This document shows, piece by piece, positions 21,748 through 35,374 of a DNA stretch of 64,000 bases. The DNA comes from Salvia splendens. Taxonomy: Eukaryota; Streptophyta; Magnoliopsida; Lamiales; Lamiaceae. The translations under genes and the position numbers were made by a program. The notes under the pieces were generated by a model. It did not search any database. It was not told the origin of the DNA and saw only the letters and a program-made list of their open reading frames with translations. The stretch is taken from assembly GCF_004379255.2 (NCBI RefSeq), contig NC_056041.1, forward strand, positions 3,720,001-3,784,000, in the 5' to 3' direction. Within the stretch, counting starts at the first letter, position 1. The number at the start of each line of letters is the position of its first letter.

Positions 21748-24700
21748 AAACTCAATTTAGTTAGCCTCACTTTTTCAGGAGGCAGATAAGCCCCTCCACC
21801 CTTTATTTTTTGAAAATTTGTAGTAGTATATATTTATAAATTGTCTTATTATAAAAATAAAAAGAAAATAAAATAAAAGAATATGACTCTTTTTATTTTC
21901 CAATATGACTAATGACATATTTACCCTTTTACCAATATCATAAATCTAAATATTTTGTTTCATTTTTCTTCCTCGTAAAATTTAATCTAATTGTGAAAAA
22001 TTGACATGTACCGATCACTCATGCTCGCATTGAAATTTCCGGTCATATTTGTAGTATACTAATGAAGGTTGATAGGATGTGTTACAAAAAATATACTAAT
22101 AGAGTAAAATCGGCGACTCTAAGCAAACAAATTCAGGTGGGGCGGGATTGATCGACCCTATTGCCAGCCCATGCAACAGCTCCACTCTAACCTTCGAGGT
22201 TGTGGTGAATTTCTGTTCTTGGTCCAACATTCATAACTAGTGATGACCATCGCACCGTCCTTATCTTCTGATATTGATAACGATGTTCTTCACTGTGTCT
22301 AATCTTACAAGTTTCAATTTCTTGATCTTCCATTAGGTAGGGATTGATGAGGTTGATTGCTTTTGCACTTTGTGATTACTTTTGACATCCTCCTTATACC
22401 AACTTAATTGTTTATTTGGACATAAATTCTTGGATGGGAGCAATTTGACCACTTGTTTAAGAATTGTAACCTCATCTTTCACCTTCTTTATTCACACAAT
22501 ATTCCTTTGATTTTGTGTAGCCTCATATTTCATGGATCTCCTTTTACCCCCTCTCACTTTATGAAAAGGGAGGATATATTAAGATTATATATATTTCACT
22601 ATCATATATTATCTAATTATTCTCCGTTCGTGTGAAAATATAAAACTAATTATTATATACTAGTATTAAGGTAATGGCTGGTATATATGAATCGAATGAG
22701 AATAAAATCAGAATGCTCACATATACATTCTTTATTCTATATTTCCCATAAGTAATCATCATATGTTCACTAGTTCGACAAATTAAATACAAGCTTGTAT
22801 TGAGAATATTAAAATATAGAAAATAAAATACTAGCGAGAATAAATTAAATTTGCATGAGATGAGATGCCCCAGATTTATATTCCCCCCCGGCTAATTTTT
22901 CCTTATCTGATCACAGCATCCAAACAGAATCTTAAAAATCGTATTAATTTTATCTTTAAAAATTTTATCTTGGGGAATTATTCACCTAGAACAATATCAG
23001 TGAATCTGAGACCTCTTGTCGATCGTCTAAAATGTTATGCCTCTGAATAAAAACTGTCTTACTCTTATCTACTCAATTTGTTTAATTATTCTCTTATTTT
23101 TAACTATTAGTCAATCTTGCTAAGATTCTTGAGCACAGTTCCTAGCCCTAAAAATGAAAATTTGATCTCGAAGAATTTTCCCTTTGCCACAGAGATAAGA
23201 ATAACTGAATAAGTAGACTTTAGATAAAGATTTTTGGATTTAAATATATCAATAGTGGGGTGTGATCAATTGCTAACTATTTAAGTTGCTAACTGATCAA
23301 CGCAATATATAAAAAAATGTCAACACATAATTTTGTTGAACTTCAATATACGGTGTTGTTATTATGTGTTGACATTTTAATGACATCGTGTTGACATTTT
23401 TGAATACATAAATAAACCAGTTTTTAGTTGTACAAAATTTGGTCACATAGATTTTCTATTTCGGATTGCAACACATTCATAGATTTAGGTATTTCCAAAA
23501 TTCCTCGTCTGAACAACTGCAAATCTGCAATCTTCTGGGACCTGAAATTGACAAAATCTTTTGAGTTTAGATCAAAACATAAGATGTTTCAATATGTAGC
23601 CCACTTATTTAGTAAATAAATCACGCAAAATTGCAAATGGTATAGCCTAGTATCCTTTGGGTTGCCTAGTTGTGGGTTACGTTTTTTGTGTGAACAATGA
23701 TTTAAAGTTCGAATTTCCATGTCAATTATAAGTGGAATTTGTATCACAATATTGTCGCTTATATGCAGTGTATTTTATCACCTAAACATTTAAAGTTTGA
23801 ATTTCACAGGCAATTATAAGTGGAATTTGTATCATAATATTATCACGTGTATTTTATCACCTAAACATTTAAAGTTTGATTTATCACGTCCATTGTAGTG
23901 ACTTTTTGTGCGCATCCTTGATAAACCTACTGGGATTTACCATTATTTACCTCCTTCACACTACTCTATCATACCAGAATATTTGTATGAAGAGAAAGAT
24001 TCTTGGTACTCCATAATTATACTCTTACCATTGCCAAATCAATTAAGATCCATAATTTTGGGGATGAGTGCATTAGGTGAAATACTTTGATGCTTGAACC
24101 AGGGAGACTGAAGTTCAGTTCTTCTTTTTTACTAATATTAATAATTTCATAACGTAATTTTTCTAAAAAAAATTCCAAAACAACCAATTCGAAGCCATTT
24201 TCTTCAAAAATATTCTATAGATCGAAGGGGCGACTATATTAGGCCGATTTTAAGGAAAAATTAGTTCCCCGTGGTAGTCATTCCCCCTGGCATGCATTTA
24301 TTTAAAAATTAAATATATTAATTAATTATGTGATAAGTATTAATTATATTCATGATTTACGATTTCTTAACCGTGTATAACAAAAACAAGACAAAAAAGA
24401 TTATAGGATGGCATAATAATCGGTGAACAAAATTCAAGGAAAATTAAATGCATATAAGCAACTTTATTTACCCTATTTGATTCATTAATGATTTAATTTG
24501 CTATTATTGGCAAGGTGTAGTGAAACTACTTATTAGGTTTAGAATTAATTAAATCATAGTGGATCTAGAATCAAACTAGTCAAACAATTAGACCGTATAA
24601 TGATTTTACATCTCGAGTGGGCAGAGGGAGCAAATATTCCAAACCCCATTGAAAAACATACTAGAAATATAAATGCCTTCTCTTTTTAAAGTATTATTTT

Positions 24701-25058
24701 ATCAACTTTCCCCATAAATTTACAATATTTAAGTATCATCAAATACGAATATCTTTGGCTAGGTTAGGGTCGAAATTGTGTCTAACTAGTAACCCCTTTT
24801 TGGTCATAATGAATTAATTATTGTGCTTACACTTAAAAGTCCAAATTCAAAATACTTGCATATAATATTTCTAGGAGGTGGACTCTTACGGGAACATTTC
24901 CATCAAGCAAACACATCTGATATTGTCACATATCTTCGATATAATTACTTCTTATCATGACAACTCGCATCGTACTGATGCTCTTACATGAGTATATTTC
25001 TATTTCTTTGTTATACTACTATATTAAAAACCTATATATATGTCACTGACCCAATACC
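21748..25058. other. Gene-free AT-rich intergenic DNA
   Basis: No ORF with coding character. Near 23310-23380 a segment ATGTCAACACATAAT is followed by ATTATGTGTTGACAT in inverted orientation. A similar TGTTGACA-rich stretch lies at 50605-50710, so this may be a dispersed short element. Near 23690-23880 a 35-bp segment (TTTAAAGTTTGAATTTC...) recurs. Confidence 0.45.
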
Positions 25059-25074
25059 AAAATGCTCATATTGG

Positions 25075-25424
25075 CTACAATTGACCAATGAGAGAGGATA
25101 TCGATCGCAAACTGGAAGTAGAGAGTGATATTTTTGTTAGAGTGTTGTAATTATGGGTCATTTTGATATCTCAATCACTGTCGGCTTTTAGTACTTAGGG
25201 TGGTGCACTACCTGCTCAAAGATTTTGATTTTGTTGTGATTCAACATATGTAAAAAAAAGATAATTTTGCTGCCGATTTTTGTCGCATTTTGCTTATAGT
25301 TTTCTTAGAGGAGTCCATGTTCTAGAGGCTTTGTCGAGGAGTTTGAGTAGTTGAATGCTTCGTGATAGAATAATTGTTATGCTTACTTTCTTCCTCATCG
25401 GGCATAGCCCGCTTATCTTACCAA
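25075..25424 (+). mobile_element. 5'-truncated LINE insertion
   Basis: A 350-bp segment is flanked by a 16-bp target duplication, AAAATGCTCATATTGG (25059-25074 and 25425-25440). It ends with TCATCGGGCATAGCCCGCTTA then TCTTACCAA before the A-rich end, which resembles the 3' untranslated tail of plant L1 LINEs. Long variable duplications, a 3' A-run and 5' truncation are the marks of target-primed reverse transcription. No coding part remains. Confidence 0.65.
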
Positions 25425-25440
25425 AAAATGCTCATATTGG

Positions 25441-28055
25441 GTGGCAAATTATAACTTCCATACCTTGATGCCAATTTTTCAAATAAATTAATAGTCAATG
25501 TGTTATTATTAACTATTAATTCCACATTCAATTAAGTATACATCTAATTACAAATTGCTCGAGTAATTAAGGAGAAATATGATAATGTTAGTCCAAATGG
25601 ACTAAATTGCCGTTTGATCTCGTCTCCACTATGGATACTTCCCAATGAAATACAATTCCTTTCAATGTAAGGGAAATAACTTTCATCCCATGGCCACTCC
25701 ACTTCTATTTCTATTTTTTTTGCTCTCTATTTTTCTCTCTCCCTCTCTCTCTATTATTCCTATCAAAAAGCACTATCCATGCCTTGCACATTATTACCCC
25801 ACTTAATTTTGTTTTATTCCTTTTGATTCCTCCATCTTAATAATTACCCTTTCAATGCATTTTTAGGTGTTTCGATTCCATTTTTTAATTATTTTATGTG
25901 TTTGTGACACAAATTGAAATACGCATAAAGCATATGTGGAGAAAGAGGTTATATAGATCTCCGAAAAACAAAAGTTCATTTATGAATTGAAAGGTGCATG
26001 GAATGCATTAACTTGAAAGTTTATATTTCTTTATTATAATTAGTAGTAAATTAATCTTAACTAGGGGTCATATGAGATTTGAAGAAGATGACGGGGGCAA
26101 TATGCAAATTAAAAATAAAAATATTTGTCGTTTTGAGTTATGTAATGGAGTTAGGAAGTCGACACGTGGCAAGCACTCCTTGTATCTAGTGGAGGTATTT
26201 ATATATATGGTGGGGTTTAATACTTCACAATATTATTACCAGTGTGGGAAATCGACATTGGTGGATTGTGGGCTGTCTTGCTCACTCATTATCTGCTACA
26301 TTATTTAATCACTTGCTATTGATTTTCCACCTCATTTTTTCACGATTTTATACCATATTTTGGTGAGTTTTCAATACATATAATTCGGCCTAATTGTTGT
26401 CACTTAAGATTAACCTTCTTTAACCACAGATAAGATTATGATATATTTCTGGCCTTAAATTAAAGGTTCAAGCTTAGGCTTAGCTCATTGAGATATGATT
26501 TTTTATTTCATGTTATAAGTTCATACGATGTGTTTACCTTTACAGGTTGTTATAATTTAAATATATGAGCTTGAGATGTCAATTGAGCCAATTTATCGGC
26601 CGTTGGCTCAGCTTTGTTCAAGGTGTGACATAATCGGATCATAAAATTTGAACCTTCTTAAATGTTTGGATTTTGGATTAGCCCAACAGTTTAATTGGGC
26701 TAAAACCAATTAAAAATAAAAACATTTTATTTATTCTTGAATTATCATAAATTTATAAGAATTAAAGATAAGAATCGTGCGACAAACAAAATAGGTTAAT
26801 GATTTTAAACGAACGTTTTAAAGTTCTTAGCTCACATATTTAATATAAAGTGCGTTTTCGATATTAATAAAATATTAAAATTGCTAATAAATTAATTTCA
26901 CGGCCAAGTTTTATTGGGCTGACTTTTGTCGATAACGAATCGACTCAATCACTCAATGACCAACGAGAAAGCTAAGCAAATTGCTAATAAATTATTTGAC
27001 GTGAAAAATAAAAATTTCCACATTATTTTATGGTAAATACAAAAATTATACTATTAATCTTTTCGGCTGCTAAGATTAAGATCATGTTGAAAATGGTAAA
27101 GTGCATCCTATTATCTTGCAAAATTCGAACAAATTAATAATCTAATATATACTACACTATGTTGGTTATTTTAGTATAATTGGATTAACTTGATTGATCA
27201 ATATTGTCATAATGAGACATCATATAAGTTTGGAAGTGCGGAGTGCACGCTTGTTCGAATTCATTATGATTAGACGGGGTTCGGGGGCAGCGCCCTCGAG
27301 TAGCGGGGTCCAAGGGGCGGCAGCCCCTGGCTGGGGTATTAAAGTTGCTGTGTAGAAAATTCATCAGGAAATATAATTTTTGATAGTCGAAGGACTGATT
27401 TGCAATTTTCGAAACTCCTTAAAACTGTTAAAATCAGTTAAGAAAACGAAGAGACGCGATGATTCGTTTCAGGCCTCTTCTTATTGATTCTTTTTCCAGT
27501 TCAAATTATTATCGAAAATTAACATACGAAACTTCTAAAAATCTGAATTGTATCCGATCAAATATTGGTAGAACCACCAAATTAATTTGATCTGAAAGTG
27601 TTGTTCACGCCTTTCAGTATATCCATTTGTTCACGTTTCACTAAATCTCCCTAACATACTATAATATAATATATGTAGTTGAATTTTAAAGTGACAACAA
27701 CAGCATATTTTATATAAGAAGAGTTTAAGAATTTGAATAAAATCATATACTAATATTATCACCCCAAAACCAGTTTAAGAATTTAGATAAAATCATAATT
27801 ATTCACCCAATACCATTATTCACACAATCGCCGCCGCACCGATGATTTCTTTAGCCATTTTTTTATACACACGATCATTTTCAACAATTTATTTTTGAAA
27901 AATAATTTTACTTTTATTAATTGGTAATTAATTATTAGGGAGAATCAATTGTAGAATTATTATAATAATAATAAATACTACTCAATATTAATCAGGATTT
28001 ACATATTATTATAATTTTCGATATTTACAAAACATAAAATTAGATTTATATATTT
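25441..28055. other. Gene-free AT-rich intergenic DNA
   Basis: Contains a pyrimidine-rich stretch (about 25700-25760, CTCTCT runs). No gene was found on either strand. The GC-rich insert at 27275-27336 is listed separately. Confidence 0.45.
27275..27336. repeat. GC-rich hairpin island
   Basis: Within very AT-rich DNA sits a block with two potential stem-loops: TCGGGGGCAGCGCCCTCGA and AAGGGGCGGCAGCCCCTGG. Such G/C stem motifs occur in some plant LTRs, so this may be a solo-LTR or other element fragment. I could not find its ends. Confidence 0.4.
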
Positions 28056-28883
28056 GAGGGAACATCATTTTTGGTCCACGAACTTTGCCAAAGTATCATT
28101 TTAGGTTCCGTGAACTTTGAAAATATCATTTTAGGTCGGTGAACTTTGAGTTAGTATCATTTGAGGTACTTCTTACTATTTCCAAGTTTTTTTGGATGAA
28201 AATACCCTCAATACCTTAAAGTGTATATATTTTTAATAAATTTATCATATACTCATATTTTTTATAAATATCTTTACAATATATTTTTGACAAATTTTCT
28301 AAATATAATTTCACCTTAAATATTATCACTTAATTTTGTGACATGCAAGTAAAATTGCTTCTTCAATTTTTTATATTAATTTTTTTAAATTGAATAAATA
28401 ACTTTTCTTTAATAATAAAAAATTGAATAAAGATATTTTCTTGCATGTCACAAAATTAAATGATAATATTGAAGGTCAAATTATATTTAGAGAATTTGTC
28501 AAAAAATATATTGTAAAGATATTTATAAAAAGATCTTTATTCAATTTTTTATTATTAAAGAAAAGTTCTTTATTCAATTTAAAAAAAATTAATATAAAAA
28601 ATTGAAGAAGCAATTTTACTTGCATGTCACAAAATTAAGTGATAATATTTAAGGTCAAATTATATTTAGAAAATTTGTCAAAAATATATTGTAAAGATAT
28701 TTATAAAAAATATGACTATATGATAAATTTATTAAAAATATATACAATTTAATGTATTGAGGGTATTTTCGTCCAAATTTTTTTTGGAAATAGTAAAAAG
28801 TACCTCAAATGATACTAACTCAAAGTTTACGGACCTAAAATGATACTTTGGCAAAATTCGTGTACCAAAAATTATGTTCCCTC
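28056..28883. mobile_element. Mutator-like fold-back MITE
   Basis: Left end GAGGGAACATCATTTTTGGT and right end ACCAAAAATTATGTTCCCTC are near-perfect inverted repeats. A 9-bp target duplication TATATATTT sits on both sides (28047-28055 and 28884-28892), as for Mutator superfamily elements. The inversion continues inward for nearly the whole length: about 28056-28434 pairs with about 28530-28883, a few hundred base pairs per arm. The loop (about 28435-28529) is itself another copy of part of an arm. It is noncoding; RNA from it would fold into a very long hairpin. Confidence 0.85.
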
Positions 28884-30417
28884 TATATATTTAATATATG
28901 AGATGAGTCGGTTACAAATTTTTTTGTACACGAGTGTGTCATACGGGCTCTAAACTCTCAATCCCAAATAAAAACCTTCTCATTTTTCTTTCACCCACAA
29001 AAAGCTTTTTTAGTGAATACACATAGATTAATATTTTTAACTAATATTCAAATACTATTAAGTATATATCTTTTAATAATTTATTAGTTTAAAATCTAAA
29101 AAGGCTTGTGTGGACCCCGCCAGCTGATTAGAGATCACTCTTATTTAAATGGTGATATAATGGAGAAATAGTAATTCCTCAAACCAATCGACTTGCCCTC
29201 AAATCGTTAGAATTTTCTTTTGGGTAAAGAGCAAATCAAATATTGACTTGTTTAGTTAGTAACGATGATTTGATGTGGTTAATTAGTTGATTAGCTAGCT
29301 GCCAACTATGAAATTTTGTTTTATACGTGTCTATTGTTCCCACGTTACCAAAATTTTTGTGCTTTGTTAGGTGTTAGTTTCAAGCTTTACCCCTATTATT
29401 TGTTCTCCTTAATTGTCAATGTGTTAATTCGATTTTTTGCTTCATCTATTTGAGCTTTTATTTCCTTATTTATTTTTTTAATTGCAAACTTAATGGAAAA
29501 GTCCTCCGATCCCATACGCATATAAGGAGAATTACTAGTACTATTTTAATCATTTATTAGGATATTTTAAAATAAGTAATGTGAGAGTTCATTAACGCCC
29601 GCGCGAACTCAAGATTGTCGATATTGTTCATTTTTCACGATTTTGTACGTGACACTTTCTAAAAGATCTATCTCGTTTGACGAATTTCTTGTTTGCAATT
29701 TTTGGCTTTGATCTTCTTATATTGGCATAAAAAATAAGTAAAATTGCCTTAATCGCACGCACATATAAGTTGAATTCAATATTTGGCTTGTTTAAAATAA
29801 ATAATTTTACATACAAAAATTGTTTATATAGTTGAGGTCGTCATAGTTGATGTCATAACTTTGTTTGGCAGCACTCGTCATTTAGCCCAAGGAAATATCC
29901 TAGGAGTAGTATTTATTGGAAAATTATAAATCCAAATTAATACTACTAATATATTGTAAGTGTCATTTAAGTAGTTAGTATAATCTTGTTATAAGTGACA
30001 TTAAGTAGTTAATATAAGCTTTTTAATTACTGCAAGTGCAATACGTACCGTCACGAGATAAGGCAAAAAGGCACAGGGTTTGATGAATTATAATAATCGT
30101 GATGATTGAGTTTCAAAGTTGTGCTAGCTTATCTTCACATTTTTTAGAACTTTATCATAATGCTACACACTACACTAATAGTAGTTCATTACTTGCCAAT
30201 TGCCCCTCGAGAAAAAACAAAAAAAAAAAGGCAGCAAGAAGTGTACCAATTTTATTTAATTTGCATATTTTATATCCTAAAAATTATTTAAAATTAGTAC
30301 AAAATTATATATAAAGTAACTAGACTCACATTTACATCCTTAAATAATGAATAGCTCAATTTGAGAAACAATACTCAATTTTTATCTTTATAGAAATAAT
30401 AAATACTTCAACTTGTC

Positions 30418-30516
30418 AAAAAAAGATCATAAATTTAAAGGTTGCGCCACGGAGGACTAGAACCCGAGACCTTTGGCCTCTGACATTATTAACTTCTCTA
30501 CCGCTTGGCCAACTCC
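30418..30516 (-). mobile_element. tRNA-derived SINE-like sequence
   Basis: On the minus strand TTGGCCAAGCGG (30512-30501) resembles a tRNA A box, and GGTTCTAGTCC (30464-30454) a B box. They are about 37 bases apart, as in RNA polymerase III internal promoters, and the sequence ends in a T-run (ATGATCTTTTTTT). It does not fold cleanly as a functional tRNA, so a SINE or tRNA relic is more likely. Confidence 0.45.
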
Positions 30517-33500
30517 AAAAATAAAATAAAATAATAATAACTTTCAAAGAACTTTTTGTATATGCAAGGCTTCTAGGTTATATAGACTGAATAGAAATGC
30601 TGCGTCCCCTACATAGTGCAAGATTATGGCTCTAAATTTCTAATCAATCATGGACTTTTCCCCAATATCTTAGATTAGATTCTTACATGTCGGGGATAGA
30701 TTCGATATTACTAAAGAGCCATTGGACACGCAGGCACCACCAATATTGAACACACTAACCACTTGAAATTAATCGATAACCAGTGATAGTATAAATGGAA
30801 TGACGTATAACGCTCAAGTCAGTGAATATTCAATATAAAATGAATAAAACAAAGATTCAAATATGCTGATGTAATATGTAATGGTGAGTGTGAAATGGTC
30901 GATCAGTTAGAGATGCATCCAATAGATCACCCTTTAGACTAGGCAAACTCGTCTAATCGAGCCAACAAGTTAGGATATAGGAAATGCACCCACTACAATG
31001 CTAATAATCTATGATTTAAATTATGCCACTTATCATAAATATTCATGATCGCTAAGATATGTAATTAAATTTGGACCGTCCAACAATTATTTTAAAAAAT
31101 TATTCTTGTAAATGTGTGCCTAGTCAAAATTAAATACCGGACTCTTGATATTCAATGACAAATTTGGAAAAAATAGAATAAAATCAAATATTAGCTTAAT
31201 TTTCTTCTTCTTCTTCTTATGATATTTTTGTAAAATCCATCAAAGTTCAAGGGGTAATATCTATTAATGATTTTAATATATTTTTTAAATCGTTCAAGTT
31301 TACAATGGTGAGTTAATAATGGTCACAGGTCTTAGATCTCTAAAAAATTTCAAATTCTTTGTTGAAAACCTCAAAGTCAAATTTGTAGCTCAATAAGTGT
31401 GTGTTAAATACATATCAATTAATGCGTTATAAGTAATCTATATATCAATATATCATACGACATGATCACATGAATTTGCACAAACTAAAATTTCAATTGA
31501 TATATCAAATTGTCAACGTTAAAAATTTACTGTATTAGAGAAATTCATTAGTTCTATATATTCACCTTCGACTATACATGAATCGTCGACTTACAACATT
31601 AATTGACCTTAATATATTAATGTGAATTTTTTCAATTACTTGGTATATTGTGTAAAGTGTTTGTTCCCCATAAAAAGTACTACTCCTTGATAAAAATTAG
31701 TTGAGCTACATATATATCCGAAAGAAATAATCGATGAATTTATGTATAAATAACTTTTAATTGAATTAAGTCACATTCAGGTATACTATAATTAAACTAT
31801 ATATGTTTTTTAGTTAAATATGTTATTAATTAACCTAAACTCACAAAATAATTAGGAGAAATTAATCCCCCATCGGTCTTATCAACTTTATAAAAGCAGT
31901 CAGTAATGGAGATTAGATCTTTAGTTCTCCTATTAAACTCTATTTATTTATTTTGATAGCGATTTGATATTGTAAGTCACCAACTAATACATAGTCATAT
32001 TTTTTCATAGCCATCATCTGTTTTTGAATAATAGTTTTATACTTCTCTTCTATAAAAATAAAAGTACTCCGTATAATTTTTCATTAACAATAATCTTTTA
32101 TTTTTATATTTTATGATTTTATTTCTTTTACTTTCTAAACTGGCATTAAAAACCATCGAACGCTGATGGATGTAGTATATTCTTTCTCTTAATTTTCGAT
32201 TAAGTATACTTCCGTTTAGAATGTTATTTTGTCTCTAAACAAGTGTTTGATTCCAGACAATTCTATGCAAAACTGTTGTTAAACTATCAAACTTGTCTTT
32301 ATACAACTTTCCAATATTAGTATGACTTTTCAAGCTCTTCATCTCCACAATTAATATGGCTAAAATAAATTCATCCCCCATTTTAGTAAAAATCGTTTTA
32401 TGGCCAAAGGCATTTATTCGGAGACGTGGGAGGAATATATTAGAATTAAATTTCAGTTGATTAGAAGAGATGGGCGAATAGAATTTCGAAACGTATAGAC
32501 AAGTGGAATGCCTTCTCATTTAGCAATAAATAATTGTTTTATTGGAAATGGAATTCACTTCGATGATTAGACACCAATCATAAAATATAAGAAAATTATC
32601 ATTTATAATTATACATATACATCATGGCCATGGCATCTAGATCTATAGTACCTACCTAATTATCACGGTTAATTCGTTGTATAATTATAACCTAAATTAA
32701 ATTAAAATTCTACAAGTACAAAAAATAAATAAATTAACCCTACATTGTCACAAAATGACAATTGACACCTAAACATATTAGATCGAGTACCTCATTGATT
32801 TAAGATCTTGAAAACATAAAAACCCATATAGTGGGGAAAGTCCACTAAGAGAAAAGAAAAATAACCATGTCGATATATGTATAACCATGTCTAGCTAGTT
32901 TCTATAATATCTATATATAGAACATTGGTTTTATTTTACAACTTTCGTTTTATTTTACAACTTTCCATATAGAGATAGCTAGGCATTAATATGTACAAAT
33001 ATATATAGTACATTTACTTTTCCTCTTAGTGAACTTGAGCTTGGGAGATAGTGCCTTGCTAGGACTTGATTAATTACTATTTATACATTTTCAAGAAAAC
33101 TATACTTACGGAAATATAAAAGGTCATAGAAATTTATAATTCCACAGGTATAGTTTTATAAGATACTTAGTTCATAGAAACAAGTCACGCTAGTCAAGCA
33201 TAACAAACAAAGGCCCTGTATATAACTCCGAATTTAATTACCACAATCACAATATAAAAAGACAAAAATTTGCAAAATTAGTCCATTAGTGAATCAAGGG
33301 ATGTAGTGAAAATAGTCTATCGTTGCTATCTGAGGTGTGCAATGGGTGTATAAAAGGTAAGTCATGATCGGAAAAACAGATATATTACGAACGACGGGCT
33401 CGGCCAGTATAAGGTGTTCGCCGGGAAGACTTCAATTAAGTACATTTTGAAGCCTAAACATGACATCACTATTGCAATAAATCTCGTGACGAGCCTTAAC

Positions 33501-34994
33501 TAAGCAAAAAGACATTACATATCAAAGACATGCATGCTACTACCGTACCATTGCATGTATAGTATATAAATAAATGAAACACAAAACTATATATTAACCA
33601 AAGCCTAGCTAGTTTATATAGTTCCTACAATAAAAATGTAGCTAGTGGTGAGTGGGGTGATGAGCACTCAGGCTTGTTACAAGATTTTGCAGTAGACAAC
33701 AAAACCCAACATAATCCCACGCGTGTGCATTATTTTTTTATTTTTGTTTTTTGTTGGTGTTGCCCTAGCTAGTTGTACCACCACTTGCACAAGAAAATTA
33801 TAAATAATTAAACTATATAGTATTACGCCACGTCACTCCACACAATCACAATGTGAGAAACAAGAGTGTGTTTTTGTGTGTGTAGAGCATGCCCTACCAA
33901 TGATTCTACAAATCTTATATGTACATTCAAATTCGATTCCTTCTCAATATACAGTCTAGCTAGCTAGTATCATTCTCATGATTTATTTTCTAGTGAAATA
34001 TAATCTTTCACAAATAAATTTGTGGATTCTTGTTTTATATTGGTATGTTAAAATTAGAGGGTTTGGTGATAATTCACAAAGGATCGCGTGACCGTTGGGT
34101 GCTAAGAGTATTATTGATGCAATGATACAAAAATGAAATCTTGAGGAATTATTTGCAATGATATGCAATAATGATTGGTAAACATACTAATGATTATATA
34201 TGGAGTCTTTTATTAATGAGCTATAAATGGGAAACCTAAGAGAGAGGCAATATACTAGCTAGGACCTAAAATCCAGCTCTTAGGTTGTTGGGAGTGGAAG
34301 AAAATATGATAATTTGCATGATTGTGTGTCTAGAAAAATCATAGGGAACATTTTCCTATTTAAATATGCTTAAAGAGCACGCGCACATAAACATCTTCCA
34401 AAACCTATCCTCTCTCTCTCACTATTTACATATTCTCTAGTCTCATAAAAATACAGATTATTAAAATGATATGAATTTTAATATAAAATTAATAAAATAA
34501 GAAATAAGCAGAAAGAAACAGTGATTGAAATATTATTAATGAATAATGTGACATATTTCATAAAGAAAACTTGTCAAAATAAAATTGAACTAATTTTGCG
34601 CGACAGACCAAAATAGAAAAAGAAGACTATTGTTTGGAGACGGAAGAAGAAGTACTACTTTACGGCAATTTGCTTAGTATATATATAATTATGTTTATTG
34701 ACTTGTATAGATATGAATTTATAATGGAAGAAAACTTACTTTACCACAAAAATGGAGAAAATAAACCATGCGATTGAAAGATGTGAAAGAGTATACATCT
34801 CGGCTTAAGCAATCAGAGACAAACCTAAGATGCATCAAATTAAATACAAATGATAACCTAATATAGTGTGGTGTGTTGGTACGAGGTGAAATGTCTTGAG
34901 TTCGAGTTTACTATGACAGAGACCTAGTACGAGACGCTTGTTATGATCATTTAATTCTTTGATTGGTTTGGCTGAGTTTCCAATTTATAATTAA

Positions 34995-35110
34995 GGATCA
35001 GATTTGGGCTAACAAGTTGTGCTTTGGATGTTGGCGGATCGGATTTGGGCTAACAAGTTGGGTTTTGAATGTGGTCTGAAAGCCCAATTCTAATGATTAA
35101 TTACTGGGCC
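34995..35110 (+). promoter_or_regulatory. Cluster of site II motifs in the COG6 promoter, partly duplicated
   Basis: Four TGGGCY motifs (site II; 35005, 35046, 35081 on the minus strand, and 35105) lie within 106 bp. Two sit in a 25-bp direct repeat, GGATCAGATTTGGGCTAACA plus AGTTG, spaced 41 bp (34995 and 35036). Site II motifs are TCP-factor sites common upstream of housekeeping genes, which suits a Golgi tethering gene. Confidence 0.45.
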
Positions 35111-35374
35111 GGGATGTAAGAATTCGTGTGTCCGAGTTTGGGTTCACGAAACGTATTGTACATTGGTTTTGAGATGTTGTACTTTTGTTCCAACTTACCC
35201 ATCAAACCCCAGTCTTCGTTGAAGCCAGCTTCAGATCTTAAATCGCAAAGCAAACCAGAGCGATAAAGGTTTTAGGATTTTGCAAGGAATTATTCAATTC
35301 GAAATGTGCAACATAATATAGGCTCACATTACATGTATTTGTAAGTCGCCGGATTCATAGAGAGAGGAGAGAGA

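Larger units (their letters stand above)
28893..35374. other. Gene-free intergenic DNA upstream of COG6
   Basis: No coding region seen. It contains the SINE-like sequence at 30418-30516 and a possible diverged Stowaway-like element at 34433-34652 (TA|TTCTCTAGTCTC ... GAGACGGAAGAAGAAG|TA). The last 200 bases before 35374 are the COG6 promoter and leader. Confidence 0.4.

Noticed and set aside
30418..30516. A functional tRNA gene
   Set aside because: A and B boxes are present, but acceptor and anticodon stems do not pair convincingly by eye, and the sequence continues into AT-rich tail as a SINE would.
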